The notes under the pieces were generated by a model. That model was not told where the DNA came from. It did not search any database and saw only the letters and a program-made list of their open reading frames with translations. Positions 32,330 to 41,266 of a stretch of 41,340 nucleotides of DNA are shown piece by piece (within the stretch, counting starts at the first letter, position 1; each line of letters opens with the position of its first letter). The translations under genes and the position numbers were made by a program. This DNA is from an uncultured Acidobacteriota bacterium (GTDB lineage: Bacteria; Acidobacteriota; UBA6911; CAINFC01), in NCBI GenBank assembly GCA_903847975.1, contig CAINFC010000083.1, positions 1-41,340 of the forward strand, given 5' to 3'.

Positions 32330-35300
32330 TTATTTTTCCCGGATCAGCTCGATGCCGCAAAGCAGCGCCGGATAGCTTCCCGGCCGCGTCCGGCTGCTCA
32401 GGCGCAGCTTGTCCCGTACCGGAATTCCCCGGAAGGTCCGGACCAGCAGCCGGTTTGTTCCACCCGCTTCCCGGGCAATGTCGAAATCCCGTAGGACGGG
32501 CCGCTCCTGCAGGTCCAGGTCGAACACCCTTTCTCCCGGCGCGGCATGCGCGATTTCCGCAAAATAAAGGTTTACCGTGTAGGCGGCATCGGTCAGGGGA
32601 GTCCGGCTCAGAGTCAGCTCCAGCGCCGAAAAGCCGACCATCGCCGAAGCGGCGATCCAGGGTTGATCCGCCGTCCGGATGGCGTAGGAATTGGAGCGTA
32701 CAAAGCCGGCCCGGCCCCGGGATAAGGAAACGGGAATGGAGGTTTGCACCACCATGCTTCCGGGGATCTCGGTTCCCGGGAAGCTCACCTGGACCGGAAT
32801 ATCCGGGCTCATTCCCCCGACGCTGGGGTAGTCGAGCCAGAGCGTGCCGTTATCCGCCATGCGGTCCCCGGGCGCACCGAAGTTGACCCCGATACGCTCC
32901 ACCGGCTTTCCGCTCCAGGCAAATTCGTTGTTGGTCCAGTACTCCAGCTCGGGCATGGAAACAAAGGCCAGAGATGTCTGGTTCTGGTAGGAGCAGGCGC
33001 ATGTCCGGGTGTAATCCGGAGCGTTCAGAACCCCGTTGGCGGCAATCAGGTTGGAGGTGCAGCCCGACTTGAATCCCCCGAAATTGCCGGTGCCGCCCAG
33101 GTTCTGCAGGTTGTAAAAGCCGGCCGCCCCGGAGCGGAAGGAGAGCAGGTGCTCGCTGGCGATATTGTAGTTGCACCCGTAGAGCCGGGTGTACTTCCAG
33201 GGGACCGGCTCCCCGGTAATGGGATCCTTGCGCCGCAGCGGCTCGGCGGTGCGCAGGTCGTAGCCGCCGTAGTCGACAATGATATTGTCCCCGTGCAGGA
33301 TGGGCGGGTTTTCGTATTTGATTTTCCGGTCCCACAGGATTCGCCCGTCCGCGGCCTGATGGACCATCATCCGCTCTCCGGGCTCGCCGGCCAGCATGTC
33401 GCGCGAGGGGCGCGTGGCCTGCAGCAGGAGGTCGTGCCGGGCGGAATAGCCCAGCCAGCTGCCGAACAGGTTCTCCGTCGTTTTCCAGATCGGCTGTCCG
33501 GTGGCCAGATCGAGCGCGGACAGAGAATAGTCTCCGCTCAGCCGGATGCCGCGTCTTTGCAGCAGGCTGTCGAGCGCTGCCGGCATCTTGTCCAGGAGAA
33601 AAAGCCGTTTGCCGTCCGAGACGATGGCGTTGTGCAGAAAGCCGTACTTCGAGGCCACGCGCCATTTCTCCCGGAAAGTGATGCGGTCCAGGACCACCAG
33701 CTCGCTGCTGGCGCCCTGGTCGAAATCGTAGGCCCCGCCGTCGCGGTTATCGTTGGCCTCCACCGATTTCAGGTATTCCGCCAGCTCCTCCACGGACTTC
33801 AGGCGCTGCCTCACCAGGGTGGAATATTTGACCAGGCCGGCTCCAGCGACCAGGCTGTCTCCGGCGACGCCGATATATCCCCATTGCGGAACGGCCTTGC
33901 CCGGCAGCCGCGTGGTTTTGAGAATCCGGCCGGTGTGGATGTCCAGGCGGTGACAGGAAACGCCCTGCAGCAGGTAGACACTGTCGGAGGTGGCCACGAA
34001 ATTGGTCCCCCGGGCGTTGGCCCCGGGGATATGCTCCTGGTTATAGAAGGGATTCAGCGGGTCGTCGGCATAGGATTCGTTGTAGTAGGTCCCGAAGGTA
34101 CCCAGGGAGCCGAACTCCGTTTTCCAGAGCACCCGGCCGGTGTAAACGTCGCGGGCGCTGAGGCAGTCGATCCCTTCGATGATCAGCTTCCCGTCCACGA
34201 TCTGCTCCGGTGGACCGTGGCCGTGCCGCGGCAGGACGTCCATGTTGGAATTGCCGCCGAACCAGAGAATGCCCAGGGGGAGCTGTACGCGCTGGTCATC
34301 TGATTTGACGGTGTTGGCCATGCTGCCGTACTGGTGGGTCCAGTTGGCAGCTCCCTTCAGCCCGCCGGTCCGGGCCAGAAGGAGGTAGTCCTCTCCCGCG
34401 GAAAGCACCTGCAGTCCTTCGTAGGAATTCGATCGGACCTGCTCTTCCACGGCTTTTCGCTTTTCGGCGGAACCCTCTACCCAGATTTTTCCGTGGTACG
34501 GATGGGCGGCCTCACCGACGCGGCGCACCATTTCCACAAGGTCGGAAATGCGGTCCGCGTTCACCACGCTCAGCGAACTCAGATAAGGTGCCAGCGTCAC
34601 GGAGGAGGGCGTACCCGGAAGAAAGGCGAGGCGATCGGCCCCCAGGCCCTCGGCATCGAACTGCCGCCGCAGGCTCTGCACCCGCGCGGCGTCCGGCTCG
34701 ACCACCACCATCTGCAGCCGCGAAGCCCGCGCCAGAGCCCGAATCCTCTGCTCCTCCCAGGGACCGAAAATCAGGGCATATCCGTCCGCTGCACCGCTCC
34801 GGGCCAGGATTTCTTCCGCCCGTTTCCTGGCCGCGGGCGGATCCGGAACCTCCTTGGGCGACTCCCGCCAGTCCGCCGGATTTTTTCGATCTGCCGAATA
34901 CATCAGGATCCGGCCGTCGGCCAGAACCGCAAACAGCCGCCCTCCGGCCGCCACCAGCCGCCCGACCTCTCCCTCGACCGGCCGGGTCCACAGCACTTCC
35001 GGGATCTCGCGGCCGTTGAGCCGGACGGCCGTCAGGCTTCCTTTGCCCCCGGCATACAGAGCCGGCCCGGCCTGGATCAGGTCGCCGGAAGCATCGACCG
35101 GCAGAGTCCAGACCACCTGCTCCGGCTTGCGGGCATCCCGGGCGGTAATCCGCTCGCCGCTGAAATAAAAGAGCTCCGGTCCGAGCACCGGGTATTTTTC
35201 GAACTCCGCTTTCAGCTTGTCGCCGGTTGCCAGCCGGAACAGGGCGGTGTTGCGGTCCCGGGTGTGGTTGACGAAAAATTCCTCATTGGCGCAGACGAAC

Positions 35301-36166
35301 GCACCCCCGCCCTTGTTGTACTCGTTCAGAAAGTAGTAGCTCATTTCACCGGTGTTTCGGTCGAAACAGGCCGGCACCGAGCGCCCCCCGGGAACCAGCA
35401 GCTTCCGGTCCAAGGCCACCAGAGCTCCCTGCGGAGCGACGCCGGCGAAGGAAAAAGCGGAATGGGGTTGCTTGATATACTGCGAACCGGTGCCGTCGTT
35501 TTTCCAGATCACCCGGCCGGTGGCGGCATCCAGGGCGTAAAGAAAAACCCCCATGGCGGGCCAGATGCTGGCAGAAAAATAGACCACGCCGTCCTTGACA
35601 ACCGCTCCGCCGCGGGCCGGCCAGGAGGAGATCAGCCGCTTGTTGCCCAGCGATTTCCGCGGCGCGGGGGCCCCGGAGAACTTCCAGGCCAGTTGGCCGT
35701 TCGCAGCGGAGAGGCAGTAAAGGCAGCCGTCGTCGCTGGTGAAGTACAGAAAGCCGCCGGCATGCGCCAGCGGCAGCCGGATCGGGCCGTCGGCGTAGAA
35801 GGACCAGAGCTCTTTCCCGGTATCCGCCTGCAGCGCCACCACTTTGTCCTGATCGTTGAAGCCGATGTAAACCGTGCGCCCGACGACGATGGGCTCGAAG
35901 ACCCGGTCGTAGGGCATGAGGTCATGATTCAGGGGGTCATCCCAGACCGGCTGACGCGCCGGGTAATGCCGGGTCCACTGCAGGTGAAGCTCTGCGGGCA
36001 GCGGTTCCGGACTGCAGGCGGTCCGGCCCGCGTCGTAGCGCCACATCGGCCAGTCGCCCGCGGAAAGAGGCAGGATGAAGGAAAGGAGCACAGCGGCAGG
36101 CAGGGCCAGGCGCGGCAGCCACCGCAGGTTTCCCTCCCACTTCCGGAACGGAGTTGAAAAAGTCAT
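32330..36166 (-). CDS. Giant PQQ-like beta-propeller protein with embedded Rossmann-like and C-terminal malectin-like domains
   Basis: The 1278-residue protein has a signal segment (LALPAAVLLSFILPLSAG). A PQQ-like propeller follows (WPMWRYDAGRTACSPEPL, VVALQADTGKELWSFY, LYALDAATGRVIWKND). Residues about 444-535 look like a class I methyltransferase remnant (KRAEEILARSG, VVVEPDAARVQSLRRQF). A second propeller-like region (LSARDVYTGRVLWKTEFG, LDLATGQPIWKT) and a malectin-like domain (about 1120-1278; AYTVNLYFAEIA) complete it. Proteins of this type occur in Planctomycetes, Verrucomicrobia and Acidobacteriota; their role is unknown. An unusual promoter lies six bases upstream. Confidence 0.85.
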   Translation of the reverse strand: MTFSTPFRKWEGNLRWLPRLALPAAVLLSFILPLSAGDWPMWRYDAGRTACSPEPLPAELHLQWTRHYPARQPVWDDPLNHDLMPYDRVFEPIVVGRTVYIGFNDQDKVVALQADTGKELWSFYADGPIRLPLAHAGGFLYFTSDDGCLYCLSAANGQLAWKFSGAPAPRKSLGNKRLISSWPARGGAVVKDGVVYFSASIWPAMGVFLYALDAATGRVIWKNDGTGSQYIKQPHSAFSFAGVAPQGALVALDRKLLVPGGRSVPACFDRNTGEMSYYFLNEYNKGGGAFVCANEEFFVNHTRDRNTALFRLATGDKLKAEFEKYPVLGPELFYFSGERITARDARKPEQVVWTLPVDASGDLIQAGPALYAGGKGSLTAVRLNGREIPEVLWTRPVEGEVGRLVAAGGRLFAVLADGRILMYSADRKNPADWRESPKEVPDPPAARKRAEEILARSGAADGYALIFGPWEEQRIRALARASRLQMVVVEPDAARVQSLRRQFDAEGLGADRLAFLPGTPSSVTLAPYLSSLSVVNADRISDLVEMVRRVGEAAHPYHGKIWVEGSAEKRKAVEEQVRSNSYEGLQVLSAGEDYLLLARTGGLKGAANWTHQYGSMANTVKSDDQRVQLPLGILWFGGNSNMDVLPRHGHGPPEQIVDGKLIIEGIDCLSARDVYTGRVLWKTEFGSLGTFGTYYNESYADDPLNPFYNQEHIPGANARGTNFVATSDSVYLLQGVSCHRLDIHTGRILKTTRLPGKAVPQWGYIGVAGDSLVAGAGLVKYSTLVRQRLKSVEELAEYLKSVEANDNRDGGAYDFDQGASSELVVLDRITFREKWRVASKYGFLHNAIVSDGKRLFLLDKMPAALDSLLQRRGIRLSGDYSLSALDLATGQPIWKTTENLFGSWLGYSARHDLLLQATRPSRDMLAGEPGERMMVHQAADGRILWDRKIKYENPPILHGDNIIVDYGGYDLRTAEPLRRKDPITGEPVPWKYTRLYGCNYNIASEHLLSFRSGAAGFYNLQNLGGTGNFGGFKSGCTSNLIAANGVLNAPDYTRTCACSYQNQTSLAFVSMPELEYWTNNEFAWSGKPVERIGVNFGAPGDRMADNGTLWLDYPSVGGMSPDIPVQVSFPGTEIPGSMVVQTSIPVSLSRGRAGFVRSNSYAIRTADQPWIAASAMVGFSALELTLSRTPLTDAAYTVNLYFAEIAHAAPGERVFDLDLQERPVLRDFDIAREAGGTNRLLVRTFRGIPVRDKLRLSSRTRPGSYPALLCGIELIREK

Positions 36167-36172
36167 GCCCAG

Positions 36173-36202
36173 ATTTTACCCTTGCCGTCAAGCTTCGGCC
36201 AA
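36173..36202 (-). promoter_or_regulatory. Promoter of the PQQ-propeller gene, leaderless arrangement
   Basis: On the minus strand TTGGCC (36197-36202) and TAAAAT (36173-36178) are 18 bases apart. The -10 box ends six bases before the ATG at 36166, so transcription would begin at or beside the start codon. No Shine-Dalgarno sequence is present. Confidence 0.45.
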
Positions 36203-36211
36203 ATTAAGATG

Positions 36212-36465
36212 GCATTGTAAAAAGAAGCAGGAACCCCAAAGGGGTTCCGGAACACAGCCCGGGGTTGCGCCGCATAGGCGCTGCCCCGGGTGGGCGGATT
36301 TGTTTAAAACCCAGCCCGGAAAGGGCTGCGCAAAAAGCTGGCATTGTTGGATAATGCGCAACCCTTTCCGGGTTGTCGTTTCCAAACATCCCTACCCGGG
36401 GTAGGCGCGAAGCGCGCCAACCCCGGGCTGCGATCCGAAGCCCTTGCAGGGCTTCCAACTTTCTG
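36212..36465. repeat. Palindrome-rich repeat block, copy 3
   Basis: It has the same sequence of palindromes as 16569-16858, in the same orientation: GGAACCCCAAAGGGGTTCC, CCCGGGGTTGCGCC with GGCGCTGCCCCGGG, GCCCGGAAAGGGCTGCGCAA with GCGCAACCCTTTCCGGGTTG, CCTACCCGGGGTAGG, GGCGCGAAGCGCGCC. It lies between the PQQ-propeller promoter and the PD40 gene end. Open frames across it are spurious. Confidence 0.85.
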
Positions 36466-36504
36466 CACCTGCATCAATTCATTCTTGCTTGCTTGCTTCC
36501 GGAT

Positions 36505-36561
36505 CTTCCCGTCTTCCTGTGTAAAAAGAGCGCTCACAGGAAGCTAAGAAAGACCGGGAAG
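36505..36561. terminator. Two-part hairpin after the PD40 gene
   Basis: An inner 9-bp stem (CTTCCTGTG at 36513-36521, CACAGGAAG at 36535-36543) is enclosed by an outer 7-bp stem (CTTCCCG at 36505-36511, CGGGAAG at 36555-36561). It lies about 75 bases downstream of the PD40 stop on the minus strand. It lacks a clear T-run, so it may be a processing or pausing structure rather than an intrinsic terminator. Nothing else is seen between 36466 and 36635. Confidence 0.45.
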
Positions 36562-36635
36562 AAAAGAGAAAGCCCCCGTCGTTAGCAGATTCTGCCTTTG
36601 TGCCGCGCCATCGCAGGATTTCGGGCCGCAGGGGA

Positions 36636-37679
36636 TTACGGGTAGACCCGGCCCGCCGCCGGACGGTCCAGGTGATACAGCAGAATGCCGTAACCCACGC
36701 CGGCTTCATCGGCACTGCGGGCCACCTGGAAGGCCATCCTTTTCCCGTCGGTCGAAACCACCGGGTTGGAGGCTTTCCACCCTTCGTAGTCGTTGAAGCG
36801 GGTCAGGCGGGTAAAGCTCTTTCCGGTACCGTCGAGCTTCAGCTTCCATATATCGATGTTGCGGAACAGGCCGGACCATCCGGCGCGGATGGCCTGCTGG
36901 TCCGACTCCACGCAGGTAAACAGGCCGTCGGGAAATATTCCCTCGACCTCGTTATAGCTACCGATGCTCTGCGACTGCGGCATTACCTGACGGCTGGCAA
37001 GATCGACGGTCCAGACGGAGGCCAGCCCTTTCGGCTCGTAGCAGGTGAAAGTCATTTTCGTATCGTTGTCGTAGAAATCCTGCGCTTCGAGCGAGCAGCG
37101 GTTGTCCGGGCTCTCATATATGGTCCGATGATTACGGAGCGCCCCGGCCGCCAGGTCGACGTCCGCCAGGATGATCCGCGAGGCGCCGGGGGGCAGCTGC
37201 GGATTCTGGGTGCTGGTTTCGGAAAAGGAAACCGTCAGATTCTTCTTGGACACCGCCGCCCCTTCGCTCATCTTCTGCCCCAGCTTGACCGGCCGGGAGC
37301 CCGGCGCCTGGCGCAGCAGCCAGAGTTCGTTTTCGTTTCCCCGGCTGGTCTTCAGGTCCTTGAACCGCTCCGGACCGATCAGCAGATAATCGCCGGAGGA
37401 CAGGTGCATCACCCGCAGAAAAGCGGCGCCCGGAATTCCGCAGGTGAGACAACGGATGGCCCGGGTGGAGAGGTCGATGACAAAAGCATCCCCGAAACTC
37501 TTGGCCATGAAGGCCACGCGCCGGTTGTCGGGCGAAAAGTCCGCCCGCTCCCCGAACCGGGTCAGGATCTCTATGTTTTTCGGAAGGTTCTCCAGCGGGC
37601 TCCCCGTCCTGCGGGGTTCCGAAAAAAGGGCGGCGCCGAGGCAGAGGGTCACGGCAATCCGGCACGAAATAAGGCGCAT
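36636..37679 (-). CDS. Secreted PD40/TolB-like beta-propeller protein
   Basis: The 347-residue protein has an N-terminal signal segment (LISCRIAVTLCLGAALF). PD40-type repeats follow: ADFSPDNRRVAFMAKSFG, WLLRQAPGSRPVKLG, VWTVDLASRQVMP and PVVSTDGKRMAFQVARS. Similar proteins are annotated as oligogalacturonate lyase-like or TolB-like; the catalytic set of the lyase cannot be confirmed by eye. AAAGGAG lies ten bases before the ATG. It follows the UroD-like gene by 12 bases in the sugar ABC operon, which points to a role in handling plant-type or other oligosaccharides. Confidence 0.75.
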   Translation of the reverse strand: MRLISCRIAVTLCLGAALFSEPRRTGSPLENLPKNIEILTRFGERADFSPDNRRVAFMAKSFGDAFVIDLSTRAIRCLTCGIPGAAFLRVMHLSSGDYLLIGPERFKDLKTSRGNENELWLLRQAPGSRPVKLGQKMSEGAAVSKKNLTVSFSETSTQNPQLPPGASRIILADVDLAAGALRNHRTIYESPDNRCSLEAQDFYDNDTKMTFTCYEPKGLASVWTVDLASRQVMPQSQSIGSYNEVEGIFPDGLFTCVESDQQAIRAGWSGLFRNIDIWKLKLDGTGKSFTRLTRFNDYEGWKASNPVVSTDGKRMAFQVARSADEAGVGYGILLYHLDRPAAGRVYP

Positions 37680-37691
37680 ATCGATTCTCCT

Positions 37692-38702
37692 TTATTGAAA
37701 ATCCCGGAAGGCTTCGTACATGGCCCGGATATTCTCCAGGGAAACGTCGGGGCCGATCTCTCCGCAGGCAATCACACCCCCTCGATCCGTGCGGCAGGCA
37801 TCCAGAGTCTGAAACACCTCTTCCTTCACTCCTGCCGGGGAGGCTTCCGCCAGGACATGCTGCCGGTCGATATCGGTGCGCACCGCGATCCGGCCGCGCA
37901 GGTGGCGGCGCACCCAGTCGAAGCCCAGCAGCGCCACCTGGCAGTTGAGGACATCCACACCGATTTCGATCAGGTCCCCGACGATCTCGCGGATGCAGCC
38001 GTCGCTGTGAAACCAGACGTCCATGCCCGCTTCCTTGACCCGGCGGAACATTTCGGCATAGCGCGGCTTGAAGACCCGGCGCCAGGTCTCCGGCCGGATC
38101 ATCAGGCCGCTCTGGGTTCCCCAGTCGTCGGCAAAATGCAGCCCGTCGTACTCCAGCCGGATCCACTTGTCGATCCAGGTCAGGTTGAAGCGGAGCATGT
38201 CGTCCAGCAGCCGGCCGAAGGCCGCCGATTCCCGGCCAAGTTCCATGAAAACGTTCTCGAACCCGTGTAGAAAATGGATCGCTTCGAAGTAGTTGATCCA
38301 TGCCCCCCGGGCGTACCAGCGGTCGTCAAAGCCGCACATGTGTCCGGAATAGAGGCGGGCCTGCGGGGGACCGGCCGAAAAAACCTCCGGCCAGCGGTAT
38401 TCGGAATATCGGTCGAGGTCCCGCAGGGGGCCTTCCGGTATTCCGCAGACTCCCTCCCACTCGCAGTGCCAGAGAACCCCGAAATCGTCGGCGTGCACCC
38501 CCTGGCGGTACGGCGGCGGATAGGAACCGCGCGGAAGATCGGGAAGGAAGTCCCATCCGAAATCGTCCCGGAACTCGCGCAGGATTTCCTCCAGCGTGGA
38601 GCCGTAGCGGATCTGGGCGGCCGGCAGGACGGCATGGGAGACGGGCACGCGGTCCGGTCCCTGGAATCGAACGGCGCGCTTCACGCGCTCCCGGCTGTTC
38701 AT
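37692..38702 (-). CDS. UroD-superfamily protein (not heme uroporphyrinogen decarboxylase)
   Basis: The family N-terminus MNSRERVKRAVRFQGPDRVPV is present, with a barrel containing DGLHFADDWGTQSGLMI, KEAGMDVWFHSDGCI and GGVIACGEIGP. These are features of the broad UroD/MtaA group rather than of true HemE, whose Arg-rich substrate site is not seen. Acidobacteriota and related bacteria often carry such genes in carbohydrate operons; the reaction is unknown. An ATG at 38729, two bases after the permease stop, is an alternative start; 38702 is preferred because it matches the family's usual first residues. Confidence 0.8.
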   Translation of the reverse strand: MNSRERVKRAVRFQGPDRVPVSHAVLPAAQIRYGSTLEEILREFRDDFGWDFLPDLPRGSYPPPYRQGVHADDFGVLWHCEWEGVCGIPEGPLRDLDRYSEYRWPEVFSAGPPQARLYSGHMCGFDDRWYARGAWINYFEAIHFLHGFENVFMELGRESAAFGRLLDDMLRFNLTWIDKWIRLEYDGLHFADDWGTQSGLMIRPETWRRVFKPRYAEMFRRVKEAGMDVWFHSDGCIREIVGDLIEIGVDVLNCQVALLGFDWVRRHLRGRIAVRTDIDRQHVLAEASPAGVKEEVFQTLDACRTDRGGVIACGEIGPDVSLENIRAMYEAFRDFQ

Positions 38703-38731
38703 GACCTTTCCCCCGGCCTGCGGTTCCATGG

Positions 38732-39721
38732 CTATTGACTCCCTTTGGGTTTTTGCACGGTGCTGAGCAGCACCGCCAGAAGGATGATTCCCCCGCGGAT
38801 CACATCCTGCACGTAGGGATTGACGCCCAGGAGAACCATGCCGTTCCCCAGGAGCCCCACGAACAGCACGCCCAGCACGGTGCCGTGGATGTTCCCCTCC
38901 CCGCCGAAAAGGCTGGTGCCGCCGATCAGGGCGGCGGAAATGGCGTCAAACTCCCAGCCCACGCCGACGCCGGCATAGCCCGAGGTGAGCCGCGAGGTGA
39001 GCAGCACGCCGCTCACGGCGGAAAGAAAGGCGGTGATCCCCAGCAGGGAAGCGCGAATGCGCCCCACGGCAATCCCGGAAAGGCGCGCCGCTTCGGCATT
39101 CCCGCCGATGGCGTAGACCGAACGGCCGTATACCGTCCGGGTGCTCAGAAACCAGAAAAAGGCCACGGTTCCCAGAAAGATCCAGACCGGTACGGGCACT
39201 TCCAGGATATGGCCGCCCCCCCAGAAGGCGAAGGCCGGATCGGTCACCGGTATAGGGTAGGCGTTGGTTAGTACAAAGGCCGCGCCGCGAAGCGAGAGCA
39301 TCAGCGCCAGGGTGACGATCAGGGCGGGAATGTTCCAGCGCACCCGGATCCATCCCGCCAGAAGCCCCACCGCCGTAGCCTCGGCAATGGTCAGCAGGCA
39401 GGCGGTCCACAGAGGCAGTCCCAGCTTGACATGCAGCACGGCCAGCAAGGAGGAGCTCAGGGCCACCACCGAGCCTACGCTCAGGTCCACATCCCCGGCA
39501 ATCAGCGCCAGGGTCATGCCGCAGGCGATCATCCCGATGAAGCTGATCTGCCGCAGCACGTTGAGCATGTTGCGGGCGGTCAGGAAGTTGGGAGCAGTAA
39601 GGCTAAGAATGAGAAAAAGAAGCACCAGGGCCAGCAGCAGGCCGCTGCGGGCCAGAAAAGTCCGCCAGTTCCTTTCGGAACCTGCAAGGAAAGGCGTCTC
39701 CGGGGGCAGGTTTGGATTCAT
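38732..39721 (-). CDS. Ribose/sugar-type ABC transporter permease (RbsC-like)
   Basis: The 329-residue inner-membrane protein has eight to ten hydrophobic segments. The family motif near FIGMIACGMTLALIAGDVDLSVGS, GNAEAARLSGIAVGRI, SRLTSGYAGVGVGWEFDAISAALIGGTS and GGEGNIHGTVLGVLF are all diagnostic of BPD_transp_2 sugar permeases. It dimerises to form the channel used with the double ATPase encoded just upstream. The start at 39721 overlaps the ATPase stop by four bases (ATGA). Longer in-frame extensions run through the ATPase gene and are not used. Confidence 0.92.
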   Translation of the reverse strand: MNPNLPPETPFLAGSERNWRTFLARSGLLLALVLLFLILSLTAPNFLTARNMLNVLRQISFIGMIACGMTLALIAGDVDLSVGSVVALSSSLLAVLHVKLGLPLWTACLLTIAEATAVGLLAGWIRVRWNIPALIVTLALMLSLRGAAFVLTNAYPIPVTDPAFAFWGGGHILEVPVPVWIFLGTVAFFWFLSTRTVYGRSVYAIGGNAEAARLSGIAVGRIRASLLGITAFLSAVSGVLLTSRLTSGYAGVGVGWEFDAISAALIGGTSLFGGEGNIHGTVLGVLFVGLLGNGMVLLGVNPYVQDVIRGGIILLAVLLSTVQKPKGSQ

Positions 39722-41256
39722 GCTGTTTTTCCCATGAGCTTGGAGGAAGGGTTCTCCTGCATGACCAGGGCCAGGAGCTGCTCGAGCCCGGCCTGGCAGG
39801 CGGGCACTTCCGCGGTCAGGCGCCCCTGGTTGAGCACCAGTATGCGATCGGCCACCCGCAGGATCTCCTCCATTTCCGAAGAGACCAGCAGGATGGCGAT
39901 TCCCTGCCCGGCCAGGTCCGCAATCAGCCGGTAAACCTGCTCCTTGGCATGTATGTCCATGCCGCGGGTAGGCTCGTCCATCAGCAGAATCCTGACTTCG
40001 GCGTTCAGCCACTTGCCGATCACCAGCTTCTGCTGATTTCCGCCGCTCAGGGCCCGCGCCCGGGTCTTCAGTCCGGGTGCGGCAATCTGCAGCAGCCGGA
40101 ACATATGCTCCGCCAGGCGCCGGCGCCTGCCGGTCGAGAGAACCTGCAGCCGGCTGATCCGCCCGGGGCAGGCCATCGAAAGGTTGTCCTCCAGGTCGAG
40201 CATCGGCACCAGCCCTTCGGCCTTGCGGTCCTCCGGGGTGAATCCGACTCCCCGGTTCTTCATCCGGATCGGGTCGGGACGCGGGATCTTTTCCCCATAG
40301 ACCAGGATTTCGCCCTGCTCCAGCGGCGCCAGCCCGAAGAGGGTGCGCAGCAGTTCGGTGCGGCCCGACCCCAGCAGTCCGGCCAGGCCCAGGACTTCTC
40401 CCCGGTGCAGATCGAAGCGGATCTCCCGCAGCCGGCCGCAGCTGTGGAGGTTTCGCACGCTAAGGACCGCCTCACCCCGGCCTTCGGAGGCGGCCCGCTC
40501 CCGCGGGCGCCACTCCCCGCCGACCACCATCTCGGCCAGGCACCCGGCAGAGGCCCCTTCCGCCGGGATGGTCCCCACGGCCCGCCCGTCGCGCAGAACC
40601 GTCAGACGGTCGGCGACCCGCAGGACTTCCGGAAGACGGTGGCTGACGTAGATGATGGCCACCCCCGTCTCCGCCAGGCGCCGGACCAGAGTCAGCAGAT
40701 GGTCTACCTCCGACTGGGGCAGCGCGCTGGTCGGCTCATCCAGGATCAGCACCCGCGGATGGAACGATAAGACCCGGGCGATTTCCACCATCTGCCGCTG
40801 GGCCACGCTCAGCCGGCGGACCGGCGTGTCGGGATCCAGGGCGATGGCCATCCGGTCGAGCGCGGAGCAGGCCCGGCTCCGGGCCGCGCAGCGGTCGATC
40901 AGCCGAAACCCGAGGCAGCGGCGCTGCGGCCACCGACCCAGGAGGATGTTCTCCGCCACCGTCAGGCTGTCGACCAGGCTGATTTCCTGGTAAACGGTGG
41001 CAATCCCCGCCTGCAGTGCCGTGGAGGGAGTATCCAGCTCCACCGGCTTCCCGTCGAGATAGATGCGCCCCCGGTCGGGGGCCGTGGCTCCGCTCAGGAT
41101 CTTGACCAGCGTGGACTTTCCGGCGCCGTTTTTTCCCAGCAGGGCGCGGACTTCCCCGGCCCTCAGCTCGAAGTCGAAATCCGCCAGGGCCTGCACCCCG
41201 GGATAGGATTTACAGACCTGCTCGGTACGGAGCACCGGTTCGCCGGCCGAGGTCAT
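39718..41256 (-). CDS. Ribose/sugar-type ABC transporter double ATPase (RbsA-like)
   Basis: The 512-residue cytoplasmic protein has two ATPase domains. The first has Walker A GKNGAGKST, signature RLSVAQRQM and Walker B LILDEPTSAL. The second has a degenerate P-loop GLLGSGRTELL, signature ALSGGNQQKL and LLMDEPTRGMD. This is the usual build of sugar importers of the RbsA, MglA and XylG group. GAAGG lies about six bases before the ATG. It is preceded by the end of a sugar-binding protein gene and followed by the permease, completing a CUT2-class importer. The sugar cannot be deduced. Confidence 0.94.
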   Translation of the reverse strand: MTSAGEPVLRTEQVCKSYPGVQALADFDFELRAGEVRALLGKNGAGKSTLVKILSGATAPDRGRIYLDGKPVELDTPSTALQAGIATVYQEISLVDSLTVAENILLGRWPQRRCLGFRLIDRCAARSRACSALDRMAIALDPDTPVRRLSVAQRQMVEIARVLSFHPRVLILDEPTSALPQSEVDHLLTLVRRLAETGVAIIYVSHRLPEVLRVADRLTVLRDGRAVGTIPAEGASAGCLAEMVVGGEWRPRERAASEGRGEAVLSVRNLHSCGRLREIRFDLHRGEVLGLAGLLGSGRTELLRTLFGLAPLEQGEILVYGEKIPRPDPIRMKNRGVGFTPEDRKAEGLVPMLDLEDNLSMACPGRISRLQVLSTGRRRRLAEHMFRLLQIAAPGLKTRARALSGGNQQKLVIGKWLNAEVRILLMDEPTRGMDIHAKEQVYRLIADLAGQGIAILLVSSEMEEILRVADRILVLNQGRLTAEVPACQAGLEQLLALVMQENPSSKLMGKTA

Positions 41257-41266
41257 GCTGCCCTTC

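Noticed and set aside
34334-36157. 607-codon plus-strand open frame over the PQQ-propeller gene
   Set aside because: It is the antisense shadow of a recognised protein; the composition is Gly/Arg/Pro/Gln-rich without domains.
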